Below are positions 39,101-51,100 of a stretch of DNA of 64,000 bases, piece after piece. The notes under the pieces were generated by a model. It worked only from the letters and a program-made list of their open reading frames with translations. It was not told the DNA's origin and made no database searches. A program made the position numbers and the translations under genes. The stretch comes from Bradysia coprophila (lineage: Eukaryota > Arthropoda > Insecta > Diptera > Sciaridae). Every line of letters begins with the position of its first letter. Positions within the stretch are counted from its first letter, which is position 1. Location of the stretch: positions 6,944,001-7,008,000 of the forward strand of contig NW_023503374.1 of the NCBI RefSeq assembly GCF_014529535.1, given 5' to 3'.

Positions 39101-42100
39101 GCCAACAACCGCCAAATCAATTTGTTCAAATTAAATTGTCGGTCAAAGTAGTTGTACAAGAAGTACAAAGTTTTTTTCCGTGTTTTTTCTTTCTAACTGT
39201 ACGCAGGTGTATATAAAATAAAACGATCGAAACAGCAAAAGGTGTCGCTAATACGAAATTTAAAACGTGGGTCGCAGATGCATTGGATTGAATTTTTGGC
39301 TCGCATTGGATTGAATCGCAGAATCGGCGTTGACCGCATAAAGATCAATTAAAGGACACCTTGGTACATCGAAAATATGGCAGACGCAAAGCGAAACGAA
39401 GGCGAATCAATGACCCATTCCATGACGTTAATAGAACGCTTGGCGCGATCTTATCAATTTATGAAAGATAAAATTCTTCGGCTGGAAGAACAATTTGTGA
39501 ATCGCAATTATGAAATTTCATCCAACAATGATGTGTTGGAAGCTCAAATCGAACCGATTGCAAATCCATTAACTAATGTTAATGACAATTCGGTTTGTGA
39601 TCGAAGAGACACTGAAAATATTAGTGATAAAGCGATGATCAAAATATTCGCCGAGCATATGCCGAAAATGAAGGACGCATATGGACGTCTCAATCTGGCT
39701 GTGGATGAACAGAAACGAATCATCGAAAAACAACAAAAATTACTACATGAACGGTAAATATTAAAGTTTAATTGTTTGCATGCACTGCACTATATAATTT
39801 GTGGACGAAAATCCCAGTTTTCACGAAACTCGGTCTCGATCAATTTGAGCGGTGTGTGTGAGGTGACGTCACATTTTTTGTGGTAGGAAAAGTAAGATTT
39901 AGTAAAATTGCTTCAGCCCGTAGCAAGTTTCAAACTTTTTCAATGGACCATTCCGGAATATGAAAAAAAATGTGCAATTTATAAACAAATCACGACAACT
40001 TTGTACGCTAAATTTTAGCATAGAAAAAATATAAAAATTGACAGATTTGAATTCACAAAACTTAATTCCAAAGCAACGGTATCACGTAATTTTCTATTAG
40101 GTGTTGCCTACAAGTAATGTGTAATTTAACATTTCAGTCCTAGCATTTTTTAGACAACGGCTTTTTTGCTCCATTTCTCAATGACAGCACCGCGAAATTA
40201 TTAACAATTTTTCGAGTTTCTCGTTTTACAGGCGCCCCGCCGATCCAGGATGTGATTCGGCTGCCCACAAAGTTCCAATTCCGGTCACTGCCAATCGACC
40301 TGTTGAACATGCTTCGAACGTTGTGGAGCCATGTGCGTCACCCGATTTGTTTGATGAGTTCGATGACATTAAAAGTCCATTGCCATCGCAAATGTCGAAT
40401 GTTACGGCGTATCAAGTGAACAAGTAAGTCTAATGGAAACAATTCCTAGCAAATTTTTTCAGACAACAGTTTTTTGCTCCATTTCTCAATTTCTCGTTTT
40501 ACAGGCGCCCCGCCGATCCTGACGACAACGTCCCACTTCCGGTCACTGCCAATCGTACGTACGACGTACAGTCCGACGACAGTGATGAGGATTGCCAACG
40601 ATTCAACAGAAAGTCAAAGTGGCGACAAACACCGACCAACACGAAAAAGAGAGTTGGACGGAACGGTCGAATTACCGATCAGTTTGCCGAAATATCACTG
40701 ACAAGTCTCCACCACAAGACACCGCTCGCCAAATCGGAACAAGGACTGGATATTGACGACAATGACAACGATGAATCGGACATTGACGAAGAAATTGACG
40801 AAATGGATGGTAACGCCGGGAATGGCTACGTCGACAATTACAAGCAAATGGTCGCGGACGCAGCGGACTCATCCTCGTCAACGAATTCATCCTCGTCAAT
40901 GAACGACAACGACTCGTCAAGCGACGAAATGGACGATAGTGACGAAATGGACGATAGTGACGAAATGGATGGCGAAGAAGACCCGACAGTCGCAATGCTA
41001 GAACGTATCAATCGCAACGGCTTAAAAGAAATGAAACCAAAAGGCTCTAACGCCCAGAAATGGCACATTCAACTGCCACCCGGAAAGCGAATGCGATGGG
41101 GACCATCACTTAAACGCGGAATCAACTACTACCGCAAGTGTTTATTTTGTGAAGCAAATGTCCCAACGCAACGACAAAAAATGCATGAAGCATCGCACAA
41201 GGGTGGGTCAAAATGCCCAAAATGTCCGATTGTTTTTTTTTCGTTTGTATCTTTGGGAAAACACGTATGTCACGCTAAAGGAAAAATATTCAAAGTGACA
41301 AATACAAACGTGGAAATAACGACCGGCCATCCAAAATATAAACTTTTCGTGTTACCCTTACGTTCAAACGAAACTGGCGAAGACGTGTGGTGGTGCGGAA
41401 CGGGAACGCGCGACGCAAAAACGAATGCGGAAAATGCAATAAAACGATGCCGATATGCTCATGCAAAGGGTAACATGAAACGAACCGGAGAAACTGTCGG
41501 ATGCCCTTCACTATCGAAATTGCTGTACCCCAAGAACGAAACGAAACGTTGGACGCCGTACCCAGACCACGCAATCGAATTGCCGTTACTGGGCGGTGAT
41601 CTTAACACGACGCAAAAACTTCGCAATTTAGTCAGAAACATCCTAGACACGCCGGCCCATCATAAAGCACTAAATGCCGAAACGATCTTCGCACCGTACG
41701 TAGACCGCATTACAAAAAAATTGCAACGAATGGAAATGCCAGAGCGACAACGAAAAGGATTAAAAAACTACGTAAATGACCGACGAATATTCTAAATAAC
41801 AAAAAACACTGAGAAACAAATGTCGTTACTTTTTTTTACAAATTTGAAAATAATTATTGTTTCACAAAACTGATTTCAACTGATTTTTCGTTCAATTTAT
41901 CATACAATGCGTGCATATTGCACCGAGAAGCATTGTGCTAAAGAGACCCACATATAAGCCAGCATTTTTAAAAGCATCTGGCATGGCTAATATACCTGTC
42001 CCGATGTTACCTTTAAAAAAGATCAACAAAGGTCCGTTCACATCCCGACCGAACTGAATTGCAAGAAAGAGTTGTACCTTTAAGTAGATGGATTAGCGTG

Positions 42101-45100
42101 TCCAGATTTGAGGTCGGATGTTCCAAATCCCGATGTTGAGATGGATTGTAGTAGCGATCGCCTTCATTAGAATCTTTTGATCCTCCTGATGCTAAACCTG
42201 AACCTGCTCATGATAATGTTTGATTGCGTGTACTAAAACCGAATCAAATATTTCATCCTACCATCTTCTTCACTTTGTACGTCGACCAAAGCCGATTCGG
42301 GTGACGTTCTCAGATCAGGTCGTGGAATCGGTTGTATTTGTTCTGTGTCCAAGTAGTGGTACAGTTTACATGAGTTTTGGAGCACTAGCTCTAGAAATGA
42401 CAGTGGAGAAACCGGGTCTGGGTAATTAACTCAGCATATTTGGGTGCTAATCGTGATCACGTGATCACGTGATCGTATCGACAGAGGTTTGCATATATCT
42501 TTAAAAAAAGATACTTAGATCAACGAAATCAAGAGACTGAGAAGCAAAAAAAAATCTAAAATAAAAATCTGGTATTCTAAAGCGATCTTCGTTACTTTTA
42601 TAGGACTTCAACGCACATCAGGGAATAACTTCCAAATAATAAAACAGACGCAATCTAGAACTGTTCTATTATTCCACTTAAATTTGTTAAAGAGTGAAAA
42701 TATGCAAGGCACATATCAGTAATGAGCAAGATCCGACGTTGTTCATGCTCAAGTATCATGATGCTCAGAAAAAAATGATTCAATTAAAAAAAAATTTAAA
42801 TCCATCGAATCAGGTCAATTTTAGATACATCACACCCCCTCTCTCTCTCTCTCTCCAGTTCTTTCTAAAAGCACCACCTTTAATTTCCACTTTAACTGGT
42901 ATGTGCGCTTACAAACATCAGTCTAAAATGATTATACATTCGGGATGTTTCTATCAAAGGATCAAGAGATCTGTGTTTCAATATCCGTAGTTGATCATGG
43001 ATCATCCCACCCTGATAAATGTACTACTCCAATTCTTTAGATTCCACAGAAAAATTTATCAGAAAGCTGTACTATCATGGGGAACGGAAAGTTTTGGCAG
43101 GAAGGAAATATGTGTTTACTGCTTGTGGAGCAGGTAATACGAACAAGTGGAAAATTATTGGGTAAATGGTTGGGACATGGGACAATCTACAGAAAAATAT
43201 TGACAGATTAGTGTGCGAATATGAATAAGTAGTGGACACGATTATGTCCAGTTATTTCTCACTCGATTTCTTTACTTCAAATGATTTCGCATAACTCATC
43301 TTGGCACTAACGATTGTCATTATCAATAAAAGTAAAAAGTAAATAAATTGTAAAACCAGCAATCTATCAACTTAATTGTGGTGTAAATGCCTTCTACTTT
43401 ATGCAAAATATCCGCTAAACTTTCCAATTAATAAAAGAAAATCGAATTTTGATGACAAGTCACATTGTGTTTTACTCAGACATTTTTCTAGTGATGTGAA
43501 GTGTTTCCGTGTAACTGTCCAAGCCAGAGATGATTTCAAATTTTGTTTCAACAAATAATTTGTGTTAGTGTAAGAACAGATAATTTCACAATCAACCAAT
43601 ATTCATCAATGAAACCACACAAGAAAACAAAAAAAAGAAGAAAAGTTAATGAAGGAAATGAACTGATTTTTAATCCAAAAATCTTCTCAATTGTAAAAAC
43701 AAACTAACAAAATGGAATAGAAAAAAATAAACAAAAAAAAATCTGAATTCAAAAAACGAGCAATTATGACGAAGCATCTTTTTTTTGTTTCACAAACAAT
43801 TCTATTTCTTTCACTTGTAATAATAAAAAAATGACAAATTTGAAAAATCGATATAAACCTTGAAATGGTGGTTTAGTTGATGGCAATTGTGTCGGCGAAT
43901 CTAAACCACTTCTTAGATCTGGTATCGGTGTGACCGGTTGACAGGTCAGACCCCTTCGATGTGCTATGCCGTGCTCATTTGTGCCATTATTTTTGTCTGA
44001 ATCTGAGGTTTGGGTTTGGTTTTTTTTGGTAAATTTATTTTCGTCTTCGTTTTCAATTTGGTTGTAACGTAAATTTAAGTTTAAAAAATTGTGACGACTT
44101 AAAAATGAACGAATAAATAAAAGTAATGTTATCGCGCAGTCAATGCTACACGCAATCTCGTCGTAATAATGCTTTGCCTATTCTACGAAATAGAAACATG
44201 ATTTTTGTAGCGAAATATTGAATTTATGAACGTGATGATTATGCGAAATGCCCTCTAAAACAGTGGAGACATAAACGTGAGATGAATTCTCATTGGAGTA
44301 GGTAAAATTGGGACTAACTATTCGGATGAAAGAATCAAAAATGCTGTGAATTTTAAGCGAATTTCGGTTGTAAGAAGTGTGCTTATGGACTGTAAAACAA
44401 ATGTAATTTTATCGAAAACTGAGAAAAATTTGCGGAAACGAATGGGAGCATAAAAATGTTTTTAATTTAAAATGGAAATGGTGCAATTATTGCTCGTCTA
44501 TGATGTGGACCGAGTGATAGACATACTTTCCTCAAAAGAACACGGTTCGAAGCCTGATAAAAAGGAGGTTAGCTCTAACGAGGCTTGTACCTCAGCCGTC
44601 ATACACTGTAGAAAATCCAAATTGGTGTGAAAATGAAGCCATTGGTGCAGGAGCTAGATGAAGAATGTAATTTGAAGATACAGTTTTCCCAGAAGGCTCA
44701 AACTTTAGAAATTAAAATTGTCGGCTACGACAGCCCTTTCCATCGAAATTTCATTCTAAAATTAGGGTAAATGCATTCAGAGCCGGTCTCGCTTTACATA
44801 TAAAAAAAAGATCGGCTGACGTAGCCTTCATTTTAATACCAATTTGGATTTTATACGATGTGATGGGCTAGACATTCAGTTCGTATTGGTTAGTGTAATA
44901 ATATGAAGGAAATTATATGCACCATCGGTCTGTTAAAATTGCCAATGAATTTATTGAATGATTTCTATCGATGTGCCGATCATCAATAATTTTCTAAAAG
45001 TCAGGGATGATTCAGAACAACCGATACAAATGATAAGAATATCCACAAGCACACCAATATTACGTTTGTGACGAGAGTAATATTATATTTTTGATATGTC

Positions 45101-48100
45101 GATAATGAAGCGCAAAAGACTACTATAGTGATAATGTCACCAGAAACTCACCTGAAACATTATCATTCCCAATATCACTTGGAAGATCTTAAAAACGATT
45201 TATGTTACACACAATATTGCTAGGTCTTCTTCATAATTAAATAAAATTTCTTTTCTTTTTTCTGGTTTGTTTGATTTGGAAATGAAAAAAAAGAAACGAA
45301 AATAACAAAAACCGAAAATTAAAATTATTCATTAACGAATCGGAGTCAATGTATATATAAACGTGTGTACAAGTCAATTTCATCAACAAAAATTCGTTTA
45401 GATTATTCGAAATAGACACCAAGATGAAAATAGCATAGTCATGTTTCCTTTTGTAATGAAAACAAAATAGAAATACAAATTTTAACGAAATAAAGTACTG
45501 TACTCCATACACCAAACATTCAATATAATAATCGGTCAACTTAAGTTAAAAGCAAACTAAAAATAAAGAATTCTTAAGGCTCAGTACAATTACAGCTTTT
45601 TTTCATAAAATCGGAAATTATAAACCTAAACGGTCGTTCTTATTCGTGTCATCATAACCATCACCATATTTCGATTATTTTATAAATTATGAAAATAATT
45701 ACACGTTTTCACGTCTAAGTTGAATATTTTGAGTATAAATGTAAGAGTATTTTTAGGAAATGCCTCTAAAAACGAAAGATTTATATTTACCTGTCGATTG
45801 GTCCATCCCGGGATAACAAACACACTTTGTTGGATGAATTTCGAATAAATTAAAAAAATCTGCTAACAGCACTACGAGATTTTGCTTCATAGACCTGATA
45901 ATGAGAAAGGAAAGAATAGAAAATTAAACAAAAAATTAAGTCAAAATAAATTAGAAGAAAATGTGTATGTGACTGTGTGACCGATAGGCCGTGTGAAACA
46001 TATTATTTTGACTTGAAATTCATTTCAAAATATTTATTCTAGAAAAAAAGACGTTGTGTTTACTCATTACACAATACACGGCGTATAGTATTGTCATCGT
46101 ATATTGTCACATAATCCACGCTGAATATTGATGAGTGACACACATTTTAAATAGCGATCGATTTCTCACATCTTTGTGAAACTTTTTTCTCGTCAGAATT
46201 TAGAAGAACAAATGTACAAACAGAGAATCGGAACTGTACTTTCAGCGAATATCTAATTTATGTCGTTGGGGATTAGGAAGACTTGACTGTACTCATACTG
46301 CAGAAGGTCATTAGTACGTAAATGATCTGTGGTGAGAACATTCATATAAATTAATCGGGATACGTGAAGCCCGGAATGTCATGGGGCAATAAGAGAAACC
46401 GTATGTCTTTTGGGAATTTGGTTGAAAATTTTGATGAGGTGCGAGATATTACTAATGATCAAATCCTTGTGCTGTTCTGTTCAAAAAAGCTTCTTTCAAT
46501 TTATTTGCAAGTCGTAAATGAATTACTAATGATGACGATTATTTGTCTATAAAGCTAGGTGTAGGTTACTAGGTGTAGCCCACCGTAGTGTGTACTGCAA
46601 TCTTAAAAATTTAAAAAAGATACTTCTTCATTGAGCTCCAATAGTTGTAAGTTGACGATTTGAGCACTAATGTTCTGAGCTATAATAACTAACTGGTCAC
46701 AAGGGTACTCTCGTAAAGAAACCACCCTTAATCTTATGTAAAACCGAATAGTAGTTATCATTAATAATGTCTAAAACCTCATTCAAGCTTGACCAAAATT
46801 TTTAAATTTTTCAATTTTTTTGCCATGTTTTTTACATCTAACATGAAATTGTTCCGAAACAATATACGCTCGTAAAGTACTCGAACTTAGCATTCCATTG
46901 AACCTACAGTCATACATGTCTTGCCTTGCGTTCGCTTATATTGCAAATTCAAACTAACGAAGTCAAAGAATTCTTTTCACACACTCGACGATACCATAAA
47001 CAAAAGAAGTAGCAGATTTATGGCCGGGCATTCATAAAATCAAAATTTAAAAGACAATTCCAAAAATCAACTTACCCTCTCATGTATGTGATGTCTTGCG
47101 GGGTCATATGAAACACTGAATATGGCAAATGTTTTTGAGAAAAATTACTAACTAGTAGTACATTGTAAATGGAATCCTATTGAACGAATTAATTGTTATT
47201 GGGTTATTGAGTGTAAAAACGAATCGAACGAATTACCTCCACGGTTGGCAAATAATTAACTCTAACTGTAGTCCAAGGAACAACTTTGGGGCAATAATAT
47301 GCAATTAAGAATGCTAGACAAACACCATCGCACAAATCACGATAATCACGCACAGGTGGAACATCCGGCGATTGAAGACGTACACCCTGAGGAAGATAAA
47401 TTTACGAATGATTCAAAGAGATAGCAAAGAGAATTTGCCCAAAACCTACATTTTCATCCGTCGCTCCAGATTCGATTTCCTGGTCAATACGCTTTTTTAA
47501 TGCGGCACATGCATGCGAAACCCAATAGAGCAACGATGACTCATGATGCTGACTGTCTTTCGGTAATGCACCGCCCGATATTCTGTAAAAAGTTTTTTTT
47601 AATGAAATTGAAATTAATTCATTTCCTCCATCCGGTCCGGTAAGAACGCAAAATTTGAATCAAAACGAAATTAATTACCGTCCAATTGCTGAAGACACAC
47701 GTTCGCTGGCAGCCACTTCTTTCGCGTATAAAATCATAAGCGCTTCTATCACAGACATATGGGCATTCTACGTAGAATGGAAAGACCGAATCAGATTTAT
47801 AAATTGTTTGAGAAATCAAAAAAATCGTAAAAAAATGGTAAATTCAACACAGCACGTACAATTCTTAATGGATTCGTTTGAATTAACACCGTCTCAGTCA
47901 GCGGCTGCTCGGTTGCTTCGCCAAGCGGAACACCTTTCCTCGTAAGTGTTTGCAATATTGACCAGTGATTAAGACTTTGGTAATTTGGATCCGAATACAG
48001 ATTCGATAGTGTTTGGCAGTAGAGCGATGCATTTCCTAAGCCGACAACAATTTGCGGTTTCAAATGTTCCTGGCCTTCGTGATCACGATAAAATGGTTCT

Positions 48101-51100
48101 TTAAGATTATCGGGCACACGATTGTTGAATGCTTTCGATAAGATCCATTTGACTGAAGCTCGCTGTCGTGCCTGCAAGAGATAAATGTTTTTTGTTGTTT
48201 ATTTATTTGTGTAAAATTGGTTAACCGGCAAGCAATACACAATGTTGTGTTTATTTGTAAAACATGAATTATACAAATGTAAATGGAGTCATTATGTCTT
48301 TACGAACAGTAAACTAAACAATGAAGTGAGGCTAGGCTCATTTGAAGGTACTTGACTGTTTCTATGTTAACTCTTTGAGAGTCAACTGGACAGCCATACA
48401 CATGATTTCGTTTTAAAAAGTAATGTGTCGTTGATTTCATTCGGACGCAGAAAGAAAATTGTTGAACGGTGACGGCAATGAAAGGAAAAAGTAAATATGC
48501 AAGAAATTTTTTAATTTGATTAATGTTGAAAAGAAATTTTTTCTCTATGCGGTTGATTGATTGCATGGTGCTCACTCTGGGATTAACATAAAATTTGTTT
48601 TCCGAAAATTCTTTTTTCGAAATTCTAAGTGTTTTACGTATTCCATGCGTGTAACATTCCGGCGATTTATTTATTTTCTTTGGTGGAGATATTTGAAATG
48701 CTCGTACCCAGTAATTATTATTGAAAAGTGCTTTCCAGCAAAGATTTCAAAACAAACGCACAATCTTCTACAACGCACATTTCTTCTGAAAATAAATTTA
48801 AAAAATATCTAAAACATATAGGCTGTGCGTAGCACCGCAAACACTTAAAATAACTGCTAAATAGCGAAAATCTAATTGTCACTTTCAGCAGCATCTTCTT
48901 TGCTAAAGTTTGACAAAATACATTCGTTACGTTACGATGCATTCGAACATCCATCGGACTTATACGTGATTAATTATTCAAATTAGTTTTCATAAATTTT
49001 CTTTGACTACAAGAAAGTGTTAGAATTACAAGAGTCCAATCTCTTCGTTTCCATTTTTTATGGTTTAATCACATTGCATGAAGAACTTATTTAGTAGCGA
49101 TAGCAGTAGTAAACAGTAGAGATGTTGAACTGTTTGCGCTTAGCAATTATTTTCAATAGGAACAGTTCAATTGCAACAGTTTATATAACAACCATTTCCG
49201 TGAGAGTTACACTGACAAAAAAGTTTCGAAAAACTCAGCTGTTGCAGGTAACTTTGTCTCCAGGTAATCTACAATAGCTGCCACAGACGTAGCGCCCCAT
49301 ACAAAAAATACAGCTGCGACAGATAATATAGATTACCTGGAGACAAAGTTCCCTGCTTCAGATGAGTTTTTCGAAACTTTTTTGTCAGTGTACGATCTAT
49401 CGAAAGCAACCTCTGCACGCCTGCACGAATTATTCCAGTTAGTTATTACCTGACGCTCTGATTCAGAAAAAATATTGAAAATTGAACTGGCGAAGAAAAC
49501 GTTATCACTAATTAGCAGGCACTAATTTTGATAAAATTTTTTGAGAAAATAGAAAAAATTGAGAAAAATTGGAAAAATTGAGAAAAATTGAAAAAATTGA
49601 GAAAATTTGAAAAAATTGAGAAAAATTGAAAAAATTGAAAAAAATAGGAAAACATTTGGAAATTTGGCAAATAATTTAAAACGCGAGCATTCAACATGAG
49701 GATTCATAACAGATGCACACGACAACGATAGAAAATAAAAGATGAACCCTAGCAGTGTTTCCATTTTATAGCCAAGTTTAAGTTTAAAAAGATGAAGTAG
49801 CAGATTTTGGATCAAATGTTTTAAACAAGAGCAGTAGTAGATTTACTTATTAATTACACTGTGACAAGCCTCGCGACTTCGCAAGGTTGACACAGTAATA
49901 TCATGTATTTCACTTAGTTTTAAGATTATAAAATGGAATTAATTTCGAAAAATCTTAATCAGACAACATGAAATTTACATTTACTGCAATTAAAGAGACA
50001 CTGCACTGCCACGGCACATTAAAAGTGTACTTTGATACGTAAATACATAAATAGACCTCAAAAGAAATAATTAAAAAGATAAAACTTTCATGTTCCACAA
50101 ATATAATATACGAAAGTTCATTGACTCGAAAGCATAAAGTATCACGAAACTACACCTATCGCACCCAATCGAAACGAACATACTATTCTTATCAAACTTC
50201 TCCAAATCGTCGAGATAAACTTGGGGACAGACTACTATCATTAAAAAAAACGTGAATTGAATTTCCACTTAATTTGATTTTGATTCGAAAATGATAATTT
50301 CTTGAAATCACTAGCCTCATTTCGGAATTCTCGTTTCTATGAAATTAATTCCAATTTTTTTTTTATTAGATTTTGTTGAATAGCAAAATCTGAAAACATC
50401 TTCGCAGTCAGGTTTATGACAACAGACATAAATTCCAATATTGACTTTTTTTCGCATCTTCATCTGCAAACATCTAATGAGCGTGAAAAAAAATCACTTA
50501 ACAAGTTCTCATGGTCAACCACTTTTTGATCGTTAACTTTGACGCTGCGAAAATGTTCACTATTTAACGCTCAAATAATCTTTTACTAAATCGACCAATT
50601 AGATATGAATTTCAGTTATAAAAAAGTCAATTTTAATAATTCAGTTTTTTCATTCCTCTAAATCAGGAATCCCATCATTTACCACACATGTTCGACACAC
50701 AATAACACTAATCTGTTTTGTTTTTCCTAATGCTGCTTTTATCTGAAGCACACAAGAAGTCGTTTAGCTGAGCAATATAAAGTTATGTCATTTTCATTAT
50801 AATAACCGTCGCCTTAATCGTGAATATTTATGACATATTATAATGCAAACACACATATGGTTTATGTTTGCTGGATGTACGTTGTTTGTGGTGCTATTGC
50901 GTCGCGGTGTGGCCTAGTTCATTCATAAAAAAAATTTACTCTATGAAGAGATGAGAATTTAAAAATCTATACGATGCACCCACGCACACAACAACCAGGT
51001 GCTCATATAAAACATACATTGTTGGTCGCTGTTGCAACACTCAGCATTCAACGGAAAAATAATATTTTTGTTAGTCGGTAGCACTCTAAGATGTTTGTGA

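Larger units (their letters stand above)
42353..43858. other. right part of Patronin intron 8; no gene
   Basis: Apart from the palindrome and the CT repeat this stretch shows no coding signal. Frames at 42694-42990 and 43376-43558 lack protein character. Confidence 0.5.

Noticed and set aside
47076..47176. Apparent phase mismatch between Patronin exons 6 and 7
   Set aside because: Recounting the three G residues before GTAAG puts the donor after ATGAGAGG; phases then agree.
49512..49815. Phe/Ser-rich minus-strand frames resembling membrane proteins
   Set aside because: They are translations of the GAGAAAAATTG minisatellite.
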